A stretch of DNA of 64,000 bases from Pirellulaceae bacterium. Its GTDB lineage: Bacteria; Planctomycetota; Planctomycetia; Pirellulales; Pirellulaceae. The stretch lies in NCBI GenBank assembly GCA_020852965.1, contig JADYZV010000103.1:1-64000 (forward strand), in the 5' to 3' direction. Position numbers and translations under genes: made by a program. Below the pieces are notes generated by a model. That model was not told the DNA's origin and did no database searches. It was given only the letters and a program-made list of their open reading frames with translations. Below, piece after piece: positions 29,160 through 38,514 of the stretch. Each line of letters starts with the position of its first letter. The first letter of the stretch is position 1.

Positions 29160-29194
29160 TTCGGCAAAATCCGGTTGACCGGATAATTACCGAA
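29160..29194. terminator. Imperfect hairpin after the DUF1552 gene
   Basis: An inner stem ATCCGG/CCGGAT (29169-29174 and 29179-29184, TTGA loop) lies within an outer pair TTCGG/CCGAA (29160-29164 and 29190-29194). It sits about 85 bases after the DUF1552 stop and before the oppositely oriented tRNA. No T tract; low confidence. Confidence 0.3.
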
Positions 29195-29273
29195 ATGCGA
29201 CTAGTGGGATGAAGCGTTCTGACTGCGTGTCAGGTATTCGTTTCTTCAACGATTCGCTTGGTAAAAACCAAAG

Positions 29274-29347
29274 CGAGGCCGACGGGGCTCGAACCCGCAA
29301 CCTCTGGATCGACAGTCCAGTGCTCTAACCAATTGAGCTACGGCCCC
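29274..29347 (-). tRNA. tRNA-Asp (GTC anticodon)
   Basis: Reading the minus strand from 29347, the cloverleaf is complete: acceptor GGGGCCG/CGGCCTC (one G-T pair), D arm GCTC/GAGC, anticodon stem CTGGA/TCCAG with loop CTGTCGA (anticodon GTC), variable AGGTT, T arm GCGGG-TTCGAGC-CCCGT, and discriminator G. A G discriminator agrees with tRNA-Asp. The 3' CCA is not encoded. Confidence 0.96.
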
Positions 29348-29671
29348 AACGGAACCGGCCATGGGCCAGTCCATTCACGGTTGGTACGACGGATTATACG
29401 TCGAGAGAAACGGCCTGCAAGGCCACTGATCCGCTAGAGTTGGGGCATTCTCGAAGAGAGTCGATTTTGTGTGGATTAATCGCTCCAATCGATTTTTCCG
29501 TGAACTTTTGACAATTAATCAGTCGACCTGGCATCCGCACGCGACGACTCGGTGGAAAGTGTCCTAAAGTTGATGGTACGTCCTGGGAAATGAGCCTGGG
29601 CGGCGTGCGATCGTATCGATCGCACGCGGAAAACTCAGATGGCTTGTCTGGCAAGCAAAGGTGGATCGATC
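29348..29671. other. Intergenic region upstream of tRNA and of a small membrane protein gene
   Basis: It should hold the tRNA promoter (minus strand). An 86-residue minus-strand frame (29394-29654) shows no family resemblance. A short dyad GCGATCGTATCGATCGC-like sequence lies near 29605-29625; no other feature is seen. Confidence 0.4.
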
Positions 29672-29827
29672 ATGTTCAAGACCATTGGCAACTTTATCGG
29701 TTCGCGCCTCAGCGCGGGGTGGGGAACGATCTACTGGCTGATGATGGAAATGGATGTGATGCAGTGGGGCATCCTCTCTCTCATCTTCGTGATCGCCGGC
29801 TTCATGGCCCTGCGCACCAAGTTCTAA
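29672..29827 (+). CDS. Small single-span membrane protein
   Basis: 51 residues from the ATG at 29672, preceded by AAAGGTGG about 8 bases upstream. The N-terminal amphipathic part (FKTIGNFIGSRLSAGWGTIYW) is followed by one transmembrane segment (WGILSLIFVIAGFMALR). The frame extends upstream, but only this start has a suitable ribosome-binding site. No family is recognised. Confidence 0.55.
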   Translation: MFKTIGNFIGSRLSAGWGTIYWLMMEMDVMQWGILSLIFVIAGFMALRTKF

Positions 29828-29887
29828 TGAATTCGACAGCCCGTACGCGCGCCGCCAACGACTCGCGCTCGTTCGCGAGCCTGTCAG

Positions 29888-30064
29888 TCAGTCTTTGCGG
29901 CTTTCAGCTACAGCCTCATAGACGCTAACCGCCGCCTTGGCCATTTGGTGCATCGTATGGCGAGCCGGGAGGAGCGGCAACTTGTTCAGGCCCATCTTCA
30001 AGATGACCTCCGCAATTGCCTCCTCGATCTTTTCTTCAAGTTTACTCACCGTCTTTTGGTCCAT
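29888..30064 (-). CDS. 58-residue hypothetical protein
   Basis: Starts at the ATG at 30064 with an excellent AAAGGAG 6 bases upstream and ends at TGA (29888-29890). The product is helical and charged: a Lys/Glu-rich N-terminal helix (VSKLEEKIEEAIAEVI), then PLLPARHTMHQMAKAAVSVYEAV. No family is recognised. Start signal and coding-like composition support a real gene. Confidence 0.6.
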   Translation of the reverse strand: MDQKTVSKLEEKIEEAIAEVILKMGLNKLPLLPARHTMHQMAKAAVSVYEAVAESRKD

Positions 30065-30423
30065 CGTTTACTCCTTTGGTGTTTAATCTTGATTATTCAT
30101 TCATGATATTCTTAAAACTTGGCTCAGGCCAGCCGAGAGGGAATTCGTTGATCGAACTCATCAGCAACGTTTGCGCCTGCTTCGAGTAGAGAGCCGGTTT
30201 GTGTGCAGCGCATTGGGCTCGTCCTGCTAGAGGTGATTTAAGGTCGTCGAAGCTTAGGATGCGGCAATGCCCATATGAGTAAATTCAGTTTCTCATTCGG
30301 TTGAAAACGGGGAGGGAAAGTTCGGTTGTAGCAGTCTTGAAGAATGCGCATTGAGCCCACATTGGTCAGGGGGTGGGATGGCTTTTTGAACTATACAAGT
30401 TAAATTAGGCAACAAGTCTATTC
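30065..30423. other. Intergenic region, nothing recognised
   Basis: About 360 bases between divergent genes, holding both promoter regions. No repeat, RNA or further gene is seen. Confidence 0.4.
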
Positions 30424-31446
30424 TTGCTGTTCGACTCTAGCGAAAACTTGCCCCCCGTCGTGTTGACCACCATTCGAACATTTCGCAATACGGATACCGC
30501 AGCGATCTGCAAAGTCTGGAACGCGCATTACGGCGATCTTGGTGCTGAATGTCGGTTGGCACCATTGCAGATCGAGTTGGCCACATTGGCAAAGCCCTAT
30601 TTCGTGGCCGACGATTTGTTGGTGGCCGAGCATGATGAACAAATGGTCGGGTTCTTGCACTTGAGCCCTGTGCCGAATGACGATTCGAGCGAGGTGAGCA
30701 CTAACGAAGCCGCTATCGCCGCATTATGTTGTGTCCCCTGTGATGGCGAAGGGGCAGTAGCCGAGGCTCTGCTTGCGCGCGCCGAGGCGATGTTGGTCGA
30801 GCGGCGAATCGCAGTATGTCGTTTCAAGCCGCTGTTGCCCAAATGTGCGTTTTATCAGGGGTTTGGACCGGCCGATTCGATGATTGGAGCGACCACCAGC
30901 GAGCGCCGCGGTTGCCGTTGGCTCACTGCGGCTGGGTTTACTCCGGCGCAAGCTACGACCCAATGGGAGCTCGATCTGAGCAATTACCAACCTCCCATCG
31001 ACCGAGTGCAAATACAGATTCGCCGCAGCACTCGGATCGAGCGTTTGCCGGACGAGCCCATGGGGCCGTGGTGGCAAGCCTGCTGGTTGGGGCATACGGA
31101 GGCGAGCCAATACGAACTGCATCATCGCAGCGAGCAACGTCTGATCTGCGACGCAATGTTTTGGACGGTAGCCATGGAGTTGCAGACTTCGCCCGACACG
31201 ATAGCTTGGCTATGGCCCACTTCGATACCCACTGGTGAGCAGGGGGCTGAACATTTGACGTTCCTACTAGGTGAGGTCTGCCGTCAATTGCAGTCCGAGC
31301 GTTTGGACCTAGTGCGGACTGCCACCCCTGCCAGCGACACTCGCTTCAATGGCATCCTACGGCGATTGAGCTTTGTCGCCGAACAGAGTGGCATGGTGTT
31401 TGAGAAACGCCTGGCCGTGCGCGAGCAACTTGCTCCGGACAATTGA
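30424..31446 (+). CDS. GNAT-like acetyltransferase protein
   Basis: About 340 residues; the first codon of the frame is TTG and a GTG at 30460 is equally possible. The first 150 residues resemble a GNAT fold: TIRTFRNTDTAAICKVWNAHYGD at the start, LLVAEHDEQMVGFLHLSPVP for strand 4, IAALCCVPCDGEGAVAEALLARAEAML in place of the acetyl-CoA loop (the Q/RxxGxG/A motif is weak: CDGEG), and CAFYQGFG near the end. The second half (from about 160) repeats a similar but more diverged layout (WWQACWLGHTEASQYELHHR), so it may be a tandem GNAT protein. The substrate is unknown. Confidence 0.65.
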   Translation: MLFDSSENLPPVVLTTIRTFRNTDTAAICKVWNAHYGDLGAECRLAPLQIELATLAKPYFVADDLLVAEHDEQMVGFLHLSPVPNDDSSEVSTNEAAIAALCCVPCDGEGAVAEALLARAEAMLVERRIAVCRFKPLLPKCAFYQGFGPADSMIGATTSERRGCRWLTAAGFTPAQATTQWELDLSNYQPPIDRVQIQIRRSTRIERLPDEPMGPWWQACWLGHTEASQYELHHRSEQRLICDAMFWTVAMELQTSPDTIAWLWPTSIPTGEQGAEHLTFLLGEVCRQLQSERLDLVRTATPASDTRFNGILRRLSFVAEQSGMVFEKRLAVREQLAPDN

Positions 31447-31805
31447 CCACGAACGATATCTTTGTTGGTTGGTTCGCAGTTAGTATTCAGCGGAAAGTAC
31501 CTTAATTGGTGGGATTAGTATTCTCAGAAAACGAATGCTTGGAACAACAAGCCTTACGAATAGAGCATCGCGACGCTGAAAATGTGCCAGCGGGGAAACC
31601 ATCAGCGACCGACTCGCTTAGATGGGATACTCACCAAGATGGGGCCCAATTGCCTGCCATGCAATTAACTCCGCAGGGTGGGGTGGCACCACCTACTGCA
31701 ACGATAGTTTAATAGTAATTCCCCGGTTTTTTCGTACGAGCATCGTCTCACTTGTTAGAATCAGAAATGCTTATCAGCCGTTTCCCCAAACCTGGAGACA
31801 GCTCA
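31447..31805. other. Intergenic region upstream of PEP-CTERM gene
   Basis: No supported gene. The segment 31640-31690 contains a GGGGCCCAATTGCCTGCC stretch with a CAATT-rich dyad but no clear structured RNA. Confidence 0.4.
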
Positions 31806-32570
31806 ATGAGGACGCATTTCATTCTCGTAGTGTTGGTATGTGTTTGCTCAAGCACGATGGCTTTTGCAGATCTGGTCGCGGATGTCGGGGCGGGGCCAGG
31901 CGTAGGTATCTCAGTCACCTCTGGCACATCGATTACTGCCAAGATCATTTACATGCCTATCAGTCCACTTCCGTTTGACGGTGTTGGACTCGATTTGAAT
32001 TGGACGCCAACCGGTTCAGGTGCAGCCCTCTTCTCAGGACCGGCGCCAGGGGTTTTTCTTACTGGTGGTGCCGCTGGCGCCGCTCCAACATTGGGTCTAC
32101 TAAGTGGTGCGGGACCGATCCCCCCTGGCACGCCGCTAATCAATCCAGGCGTGCCGCCGGCAGCAGGGGCGCTTAGCGTTGGCGGCGGAGCTCATTTCGA
32201 TCCTACCGGTGGGGCAATGAGTGGCGGTCCTTCCTATGGCGTACCTTCAGGGAGTGCCCCATTAGATCTGATGGGTGCTGACTTTATCGTCACCGGAGCA
32301 GTTGGTGACACGATAACATTTACTCCGTCCGGTATTCTTCCCATTTCCGCAATTGGACCACCACTTCCTGTAGCAGGTTTTGCACCTGTTTCTGGTGGTG
32401 CACACTATTGGACCAATGTCAGCCCAGGGATGGGACTCAGCTCCATGGATCCGATGATCGGATCCGTTACGGTTACCATCTCAGCGATCCCAGAGCCATC
32501 CAGTTGCTTGTTTGCAGTAGTTCTATGCTGCACTGCGTGTATACGGTCCCGCAGATCCAGGGTCCGGTAA
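31806..32570 (+). CDS. Exported PEP-CTERM-type protein
   Basis: About 254 residues from the ATG at 31806, with GGAG 7 bases upstream and a signal peptide (HFILVVLVCVCSSTMAFA). The mature part is rich in Gly, Pro, Ala and Ser without charged clusters. The C-terminus has the sorting signal IPEPSS, a hydrophobic helix and a basic tail (RSRRSRVR), which exosortase cleaves in PEP-CTERM systems. Such proteins are exported and often linked to exopolysaccharide; the protein itself has no recognised fold. Confidence 0.82.
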   Translation: MRTHFILVVLVCVCSSTMAFADLVADVGAGPGVGISVTSGTSITAKIIYMPISPLPFDGVGLDLNWTPTGSGAALFSGPAPGVFLTGGAAGAAPTLGLLSGAGPIPPGTPLINPGVPPAAGALSVGGGAHFDPTGGAMSGGPSYGVPSGSAPLDLMGADFIVTGAVGDTITFTPSGILPISAIGPPLPVAGFAPVSGGAHYWTNVSPGMGLSSMDPMIGSVTVTISAIPEPSSCLFAVVLCCTACIRSRRSRVR

Positions 32571-32889
32571 CCTAAGCTTCTTTCGCTTCTGGGCGGCAAC
32601 CGATCGGACTATCTATCGGTGAGCGTGCTATTTTCGCCCACTAGCAAGTGGACTTTGATCTTGTCGACGTTACCGGTTGGGAATGAGCGGAGACTGCCAT
32701 AACCAGTGGTCTGGGGGTAGCCGCGGACGTTACCAGGTGAATATTCCCTTCCAACTTTTCTCGATTAAAGTCTCCCCAGCGCTTGACTGTTGGCAGAATT
32801 GACACATGTTTCAGTTGGGCCTCAGGGTAATGGGGCTCATCGGTGAACCGAGTCGAGGTTGGTCCTGGTGGATCTAAACAGGCTCCTGA
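32571..32889. other. Intergenic region ahead of the riboswitch
   Basis: A minus-strand frame of 99 residues (32641-32940) runs into the riboswitch aptamer and has no family resemblance. The promoter of the following operon is expected here; no confident -35/-10 pair was identified. Confidence 0.5.
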
Positions 32890-32975
32890 CGGTTCGTCCG
32901 ATAAAGGCAAACCGATTGCGAAGTCGGGACGCAAAGTCACGGGTCTCGCGTAGATAGCCGGACCGCCGAAGTACG
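32890..32975 (+). ncRNA. GEMM-I (cyclic-di-GMP class I) riboswitch aptamer
   Basis: All conserved blocks of the GEMM-I motif occur in order: AAAGGCAAACC (32903-32913), a P2 stem CCGATT/AGTCGG capped by a GCGA tetraloop, GGGACGCAAAG (32926-32936), CACGGGTCT (32938-32946), AGATAGCCGGACCGCC (32952-32967). A TCT/AGA P3 closing stem and an outer pairing (TTCG-TCCG with CGGA-CGAA) can be drawn. The base equivalent to G20 of the Vibrio Vc2 aptamer is G, which favours c-di-GMP over 3',3'-cGAMP. It lies on the plus strand about 65 bases ahead of the chemosensory-type operon. Confidence 0.92.
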
Positions 32976-32981
32976 AATTTA

Positions 32982-33010
32982 CGCAAGCGCGGACACCTGC
33001 ACGCGTTGCG
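32982..33010 (+). promoter_or_regulatory. Candidate expression-platform hairpin of the riboswitch
   Basis: CGCAAGCGCG (32982-32991) pairs with CGCGTTGCG (33002-33010) with one bulged base and a 10-nt loop, between the aptamer and the first start codon. There is no U tract, so it may work through Rho, anti-termination or ribosome access rather than intrinsic termination; mechanism not established. Confidence 0.5.
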
Positions 33011-33037
33011 ATGTCACACTAATCGTCAGTGAGTCCC

Positions 33038-33412
33038 ATGCATCAATCCAAGATACTGGTCGCGGATGACAGCCGCGCCGTGCGCGTTTGTTTGGAGCGA
33101 GTCCTCAAGGGAGCTGGCTATGAAGTTAGCGTGGCCTGCGATGGGGCGGAAGCGGTGCAATTGGCTCGCGAAGTCGCTCCCGATCTGGTCATCCTAGATA
33201 TTCAGATGCCCGAGATGGATGGCTACGCGGCTTGCGACCAAATTCTACAACACGCCCAGCTCCCCGTCATTTTCTTAACGAGAAGTCGAGCTACACAGCT
33301 CGATGTGTTAGGTCATCAACTCGGCGCATACATCCCCAAGCCGGCCGACGATCAAATGCTACTCGACACAGTCCGCGAGCTTCTTCAGTCGGCCAGCACC
33401 AGCTCTCATTGA
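33038..33412 (+). CDS. Single-domain response regulator (CheY-like receiver)
   Basis: About 124 residues from the ATG at 33038; an in-frame GTG at 33029 would add three residues. All receiver signatures are present: acidic pair DD (about residues 10-11, VADDS), phosphoacceptor Asp54 (VILDIQMPEMDG), Thr in FLTRS, and Lys in IPKPADD. There is no output domain, so it is a shuttle or sink type receiver that could be phosphorylated by the hybrid CheA encoded four genes downstream. It is the first gene after the c-di-GMP riboswitch. Confidence 0.92.
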   Translation: MHQSKILVADDSRAVRVCLERVLKGAGYEVSVACDGAEAVQLAREVAPDLVILDIQMPEMDGYAACDQILQHAQLPVIFLTRSRATQLDVLGHQLGAYIPKPADDQMLLDTVRELLQSASTSSH

Positions 33413-33423
33413 AAGCGGCGAAG

Positions 33424-33792
33424 ATGCAACGCGAGTCCCTCCTTTCCATGCAAGAAGAATTGCGCGAGTTTGTTATGCGGACCCAAATCAGGCTGACGAC
33501 TGTGCGAAAGTTGATGACCCACACGCGACCAGCGAGCAGGCAGAGTTCCATCGGCAGCGGCGATACACTCCCTCTCCATGTTTCGCCGCACTGCGGGGCT
33601 TTGATTGGAGATACTGCCGAGCATCAAGAGTTCGAAGCGAATCTGGAAGCAGCCTCCAATCTGTGTGCCGTGGTGCCTGAAGCTGCGACAGCATCTCCAC
33701 AGGATGCGTCGGAGCCGTCCCCCACGTCGACCGCCACGGATCGACTCGAAGCGATCAAGCGGCGATTGTCTGAGCAAATCCAGAAAAACTAG
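33424..33792 (+). CDS. Small coiled-coil protein of unknown function
   Basis: 122 residues from the ATG at 33424, 11 bases after the receiver stop; longer frames that begin earlier overlap the receiver gene and are rejected. An N-terminal helix (MQEELREFVMRTQIRLTTVRKL) is coiled-coil-like, the middle is low-complexity, and the C-terminus is again helical and basic (RLEAIKRRLSEQIQKN). No family recognised; it sits in the operon between the receiver and the CheW-like protein. Confidence 0.65.
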   Translation: MQRESLLSMQEELREFVMRTQIRLTTVRKLMTHTRPASRQSSIGSGDTLPLHVSPHCGALIGDTAEHQEFEANLEAASNLCAVVPEAATASPQDASEPSPTSTATDRLEAIKRRLSEQIQKN

Positions 33793-33813
33793 CCCGGATT
33801 CAAGGGAACCTAC

Positions 33814-34365
33814 ATGGCTTTGACTTCCACATTAACGCCCCGGCCTCACGCATCGCGCAGCGACATTTCCGCTTCCGATAAACATTGCGTTTTTCGTTGC
33901 GGTGATGCCTGGTTCTCTGTACCAGCGGTCGCCGTTCGCCAGCTTGTGATTACACCGGAGATCGTCCAAGTTCCCCATTGCCACCGCGCGCTGGTAGGGC
34001 TTGGGCGGCTGCGCGGAGAGTTCGTACCCATCGTTGCTTTGGGGAGACTGTTGGATATCGACCCGTCCAATCAACTTCCTATCGGAGATTGTCTTTTGGT
34101 CTTGGAAGGCAAGTGCGTTTGGTCACTTCTGATCTCCGAGTCGATAGCGCTTGAATCATTAGAAACCATTGTTTCGCAGGAAGCTAAAACGGAGTCGAAT
34201 CATAACGTCGCTATCGGAACGGCCATGTTTCAAGATCGCATCGTGCGCGTGTTGAATCCCAGCGGTCTGCTGGCCAGAGCTCAATGCGTCTTGGACCAGT
34301 ATTGGAGTCGTGCTGAAGTGCAGCCTACCTTGCCAACACCTCCAACAGAAAGGAACCGGCTATGA
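33814..34365 (+). CDS. CheW-like coupling protein
   Basis: 183 residues from an ATG with AAGGG about 8 bases upstream. A CheW-type beta-barrel is visible: [46 protein letters not shown] (the GL-x-RGxxxPIxxLxxLL core) and [23 protein letters not shown]. CheW joins chemoreceptors to CheA. It overlaps the following receptor gene by 4 bases, and lies in the same run as the CheA, so it is likely the dedicated coupler. The first 25 residues are additional. Confidence 0.85.
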   Translation: MALTSTLTPRPHASRSDISASDKHCVFRCGDAWFSVPAVAVRQLVITPEIVQVPHCHRALVGLGRLRGEFVPIVALGRLLDIDPSNQLPIGDCLLVLEGKCVWSLLISESIALESLETIVSQEAKTESNHNVAIGTAMFQDRIVRVLNPSGLLARAQCVLDQYWSRAEVQPTLPTPPTERNRL

Positions 34366-35708
34366 AAACGCAAGTGTTCTTTCTACTGACCCATTTGGTT
34401 ACCGGCGCTGCCTCCGCAGGCACGCTTGCCATCGCACTATCGCTAGGAAGCGAACGGGCTACCATCGTCGGTTGCTTGGTGGCACTCGTCGTAGTTGTCC
34501 TGGCCGCCATATTCTGTGCATGGCGCATACGTCATGGACTCAACTGCTTAACCATCGTGTTAACCGACTATCAGCAAGCCGAGAAGCTGCACACCGGGCT
34601 GATCGATTTTGATTTGTTCGCGCACCGCCTGGCGACGTGCGCGGAACACTGGGAGGCCATCGCTGCCCAATCCCGCAACCAAAGAGGTGAATTTCAAGCC
34701 ATGATCGCCTTGCTGGATCGACGCGGACCGAGCGAATCGTGCAGCCAGCAACTACGCGGCGCGCTAGCCAGCCTCGGAAGGTCCGTCTACGGATATCTGA
34801 CCCAGTTTCACCAAGGTGCCGCCGAGATTGAAAGCTTGGCCAAATCAATTACCGAAAGGGCCGATGCCCAGGGGAACGCTGTCGTTAAGACCACCGCTTA
34901 CGTGGAACAGCTTTCAACGACGATCGATACCGTTGCCAACAACGCCGCAGCCGCACAGTCTGCATTCCGTAAGACGGTGAACTCTGCCGCGACGGCTTTG
35001 CAATTAGTCAACGAGCTGAATGACGGAATGCAGCGAGTGCAATTGGAGACCGAAAGTTGCGAAAAGAAACTCAAAGGGTTGTGTGACCCGGCCCGCCAAG
35101 TGAGTGCGATTGTCGGTACCATTGGCGAAATTGCAGCTCGCACCAATCTTTTGGCTCTGAATGCAGCCATTGAGTCGATTCGTGCTGGAGAGCACGGTCG
35201 TGGCTTCGCCTTGGTCGCGGACGAAGTGAGAAGCCTTGCGGAACAGGCGACGGACGCCACTCGAGAAATTTCGAACCTAATGGACTCCATGCAACTGGCA
35301 ACGCAGGAATCCATCCGTGGCGTCGAGCGTGAACGTGAGCTCGTTGCAGCGGAGGTACAACGCGCCGCCAGTGCCGAACAAGCGCTGCGCGAAATCGCAG
35401 AGCTAGGAAAAGACACGCGGTCGATCGAACAGATCAACGAATCTGCATCCCAGCAGCTTCAGTTGGCCCAGGGGATTATTCTAGCGATCGAACAAATATC
35501 CAGTATGGCAAAAGCTAATCGTGGAAAAGCGGAAAGTGTCAGTTGGACCATGAAGACGCTGACCAACTTGAATCCCCAGTTCGTCAAGGTCATTGATCGC
35601 TTGAGAAAATGCAGCGGCGAAGAATCATTTTCCCAAGATTCATCCAATACGAATCCCGTGATCGTGCAATCGTCCACACCGACCGTTGACCTAGTAGCCG
35701 TCGGTTGA
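34362..35708 (+). CDS. Methyl-accepting chemotaxis-type protein without a periplasmic sensor
   Basis: 448 residues; AAAGGAACC precedes the ATG. Two closely spaced hydrophobic segments (about 4-28 and 35-54) form a membrane hairpin with only a few residues between, so no periplasmic ligand domain. A cytoplasmic helical region follows, with the MCP signalling tip at about 255-300 ([38 protein letters not shown]). No CheR or CheB gene is near. The input is probably intracellular or comes through partner proteins, for example the neighbouring FHA or GTPase products (inference). Confidence 0.9.
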   Translation: MKTQVFFLLTHLVTGAASAGTLAIALSLGSERATIVGCLVALVVVVLAAIFCAWRIRHGLNCLTIVLTDYQQAEKLHTGLIDFDLFAHRLATCAEHWEAIAAQSRNQRGEFQAMIALLDRRGPSESCSQQLRGALASLGRSVYGYLTQFHQGAAEIESLAKSITERADAQGNAVVKTTAYVEQLSTTIDTVANNAAAAQSAFRKTVNSAATALQLVNELNDGMQRVQLETESCEKKLKGLCDPARQVSAIVGTIGEIAARTNLLALNAAIESIRAGEHGRGFALVADEVRSLAEQATDATREISNLMDSMQLATQESIRGVERERELVAAEVQRAASAEQALREIAELGKDTRSIEQINESASQQLQLAQGIILAIEQISSMAKANRGKAESVSWTMKTLTNLNPQFVKVIDRLRKCSGEESFSQDSSNTNPVIVQSSTPTVDLVAVG

Positions 35709-35718
35709 GGAAGGCCCT

Positions 35719-38514
35719 ATGAATCCAGATTGTATCACAGTCAACGAACTCTCCCTGCTTGAGGCAGATGAACTGCTGGTGGAGGTTCGTCTCGAATCAA
35801 CGGCACGGAACCAGCCAAAACTCTATGATTTCGCAGGCTTGCTACGGAACCTAATTGCGCTCCACCAAGGCCAGAGTGCAATCAAGGCTGAACGAAACCT
35901 AACTGACTTGACCGCCTTGATTGCCAAAGGGTTGGACGAGGTACGCGTCGTCATGGATGCTTTCCAGCCATGCTTCCAGCAAATCGATCTGTTGAGTGAA
36001 CAGGCGATTTCTCAATGGGGCGATCTGCTGGTTACCCTCAGCATCGATGGTGACCAAGCTCCCGGCGCGGCTTGGGATACGACTTCAGATTGTGAATCGG
36101 AAAATGCTACAGACGACGAAGAGAGCTTCGAAGTTCCCAGTGCGGATGCGATCCGAGCGATGCTGGGCCAAATCAGTGCGGTGAACCCCTCAACCACACC
36201 TGCGATCCCAGTTGAGGAAACCATCGAAGAAACCATCTCGGAAACGACCGTCGAAACAGCCGAAGAAATGACAGTGGAAGCGACTCTCCCCAGAGCTCGT
36301 ACACAGCAACCGATGAATACTCAGCCCACGGCCTCAGCGGTCGATGCACTCGATCCAGAGCTCCGCGAGGCGTTCATGGATGACGCGACCGCCTGCCTCG
36401 GTTCCATCGAAAACTCGCTACTACGCTTAGAGTCCAATCGTCACGACTCCGATTCGTTGGCTCAAATCCTTCGCGAACTCCACACGTTGAAAGGAGCCTC
36501 GGGAAGCGTAGGACTCATGGCTTTGGCCGACCATATCCACTCGATCGAGGACGGTCTGCGTGACGATCAGGCCGCCGGTCGTGAGCCGTCGGTCGATCAG
36601 TTGCTGACTCACGTCGATCAAATCCGAGCACAGATTGGCGGAAGCAATAGCCTGCCACAGCTTCATACGGAAACCACCTCTCCCACCAGTTCTCACAATT
36701 CATCAAACACGGAAAGTAGCGGGCCGCTGACAGCCCACGCGCCTGCGTTTTCCGATGAAGATGGGGACAACGAATCGGTTCGCGTCAAGTCGTCTCAACT
36801 CAATCGTCTCATGGACATGTTGGTTGAGCTGGTGATGCTGCGGAATCAACGCGAGACGGAACTAGCGGCGCTGCAAGAGGTTTATCACGAGCTGATCTCC
36901 AGTGGATCCAAAATGCGTCTGCTGAGCAACGATCGGTCGCTATGCTCCGATTCGGGTACATCGCTGCAACTTGCAGAAGTCGCCAGCGATGTCCTCGAGA
37001 CCGCACAACAGGTTCGCGAGTGCACTCGTCCGTTCGCAAGTGGCAATGCGGCCGTATCGCGATTCATCCGCCAGTTCCGACAAGAGTTGGTCGAATTACG
37101 CCGTACACCCATTTCCGGATTGTTTCAGCGATTGCAATTAGTGGCCCGCGAAGCAGCACGGGCTGAGTCCAAACAAGTTCGACTCATACTGACCGGCGAA
37201 GACGCTGGCATGGAGCGTGGACTTCAACAGCGATTGTATGAACCACTGCTTCACATTGTTCGCAACGCGATTTGCCATGGAATCGAATCTCCCGAAGAGA
37301 GGATTGCGCGCGGTAAGGCACCCGAAGGGACCGTTACCTTGGAGGTAACGTCGGGCCCCAATCTGTTCGCGATCGAGATTCGAGACGATGGCAGCGGCTT
37401 GGACTATGAAGCGATACGACGCCGAGGCTTGGAGCGCAAGCTGATCTCAGCAGACCAAGTCGTGGGGCGCGACGAGTTGTCACAACTCATTTTTCATCCG
37501 GGCTTTTCCACGCGAGAAAGTGCGAATCAGGTTGGCGGTCGCGGCGTAGGCATGGATGTGGTTGCCTCCACCATGCAACGCATGCGCGGCTGGTTTGAAA
37601 TCACCTCGGAGCCAGGTCAGGGGACGCGTATTCGACTTAGCATTCCGCTCCCCTCGGTAATACAACATGCCATGGTATTTCGCTGTGCCGACCAGCTATT
37701 TGCTCTGCCCATGGAATCGGTCCAGTCAGCCGGGGATGTCGCGAGCGACGTTCCGCGCACAAGTTTCGCTCGACTGCTCGGACTCGACACTTCGCACGCC
37801 TGCGAAGCGAGTCAGACCATCGTGGTCGCCGATGATCGCCTTGGATCCATGCAGGGTAAGCCCTCGCCGCTAGCCCTGTTCGTGGATGAGATCGTTGGGC
37901 CCGAGGAATTGGTGGTCAGGCCACTTCCATCCTTACTCAAGCGTCATCCCTTCTGCGTAGGTGCCACCTTGTCAGGCATGGGACATACGATACTGCTGCT
38001 GGATGCCCGTCGGCTGTTGAGATCCCCCACCACATCTCTCCAAAAAATGCTACCCGCGCCATCCGCAACGGTTGCGCCGCAATCGCAAGCTCAAACCCAA
38101 CGCTTGCGTGTCTTAGTGGTTGACGATTCGCTGAGTGCTAGAAAACGGGCCGTCCGTTCCCTAAGTCGCTACCCCATCGACATCGTGGAAGCATGCGACG
38201 GCAAGGATGCTCTCGAGCGTCTAAAGAAACAGGCGTTTGCTGCTGTTTTTAGCGACATGGAAATGCCAAACGTAGATGGTATGGAACTGTTAGCCAGCGT
38301 AAATGCGTCCGGCCGCAGCGACCTGCCCCCCATCGTCATTGTCAGTAGTCGGGCCGAAAAGGAATTTACCGAACGCGCGCGACAATTGGGGGCCGCAAAC
38401 TATCTAATTAAACCATTGGTCGACGAGGAGCTTGATGCGGCGTTGCTTCAACTTGCGCCTTTAAGTCATCTGGTATGTGACGTAACACTATTCGAATCGG
38501 AGAAACTATCGTGA
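35719..38514 (+). CDS. CheA-type hybrid histidine kinase with CheW and receiver domains
   Basis: 931 residues, 10 bases after the receptor gene, with GAGGAAGG ahead of the ATG. Order: an N-terminal helical region (1-120), a low-complexity acidic linker, an HPt domain with His255 (ELHTLKGASGSVG), the dimerisation/kinase core with the N box HIVRNAICHGIE (512-523) and ATP-binding DDGSGLD and GRGVGMDVV (556-615), a CheW-like domain (about 645-765) and a C-terminal receiver (about 796-915; Asp802/803, phosphoacceptor Asp846, Lys898). The kinase residues look complete. The architecture is that of gliding/twitching and sessile-behaviour Che systems (Pil/Frz-like), not flagellar CheA. Confidence 0.93.
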   Translation: MNPDCITVNELSLLEADELLVEVRLESTARNQPKLYDFAGLLRNLIALHQGQSAIKAERNLTDLTALIAKGLDEVRVVMDAFQPCFQQIDLLSEQAISQWGDLLVTLSIDGDQAPGAAWDTTSDCESENATDDEESFEVPSADAIRAMLGQISAVNPSTTPAIPVEETIEETISETTVETAEEMTVEATLPRARTQQPMNTQPTASAVDALDPELREAFMDDATACLGSIENSLLRLESNRHDSDSLAQILRELHTLKGASGSVGLMALADHIHSIEDGLRDDQAAGREPSVDQLLTHVDQIRAQIGGSNSLPQLHTETTSPTSSHNSSNTESSGPLTAHAPAFSDEDGDNESVRVKSSQLNRLMDMLVELVMLRNQRETELAALQEVYHELISSGSKMRLLSNDRSLCSDSGTSLQLAEVASDVLETAQQVRECTRPFASGNAAVSRFIRQFRQELVELRRTPISGLFQRLQLVAREAARAESKQVRLILTGEDAGMERGLQQRLYEPLLHIVRNAICHGIESPEERIARGKAPEGTVTLEVTSGPNLFAIEIRDDGSGLDYEAIRRRGLERKLISADQVVGRDELSQLIFHPGFSTRESANQVGGRGVGMDVVASTMQRMRGWFEITSEPGQGTRIRLSIPLPSVIQHAMVFRCADQLFALPMESVQSAGDVASDVPRTSFARLLGLDTSHACEASQTIVVADDRLGSMQGKPSPLALFVDEIVGPEELVVRPLPSLLKRHPFCVGATLSGMGHTILLLDARRLLRSPTTSLQKMLPAPSATVAPQSQAQTQRLRVLVVDDSLSARKRAVRSLSRYPIDIVEACDGKDALERLKKQAFAAVFSDMEMPNVDGMELLASVNASGRSDLPPIVIVSSRAEKEFTERARQLGAANYLIKPLVDEELDAALLQLAPLSHLVCDVTLFESEKLS

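Noticed and set aside
29394-29654. 86-residue minus-strand frame next to tRNA-Asp
   Set aside because: No start signal and no family resemblance; probably promoter DNA of the tRNA.
32641-32940. 99-residue minus-strand open frame
   Set aside because: It runs into the GEMM-I aptamer, has no ribosome-binding site or family resemblance, and fits a chance frame.
32890-32975. 3',3'-cGAMP-specific (GEMM-Ib) riboswitch
   Set aside because: The base aligned with Vc2 G20 is G, which favours c-di-GMP; the alternative cannot be fully excluded without binding data.
33232-33423. N-terminal extension of the gene at 33424
   Set aside because: It overlaps the receiver gene in another frame and its composition (Arg/Ser-rich) is not coding-like; the ATG at 33424 explains the gene.
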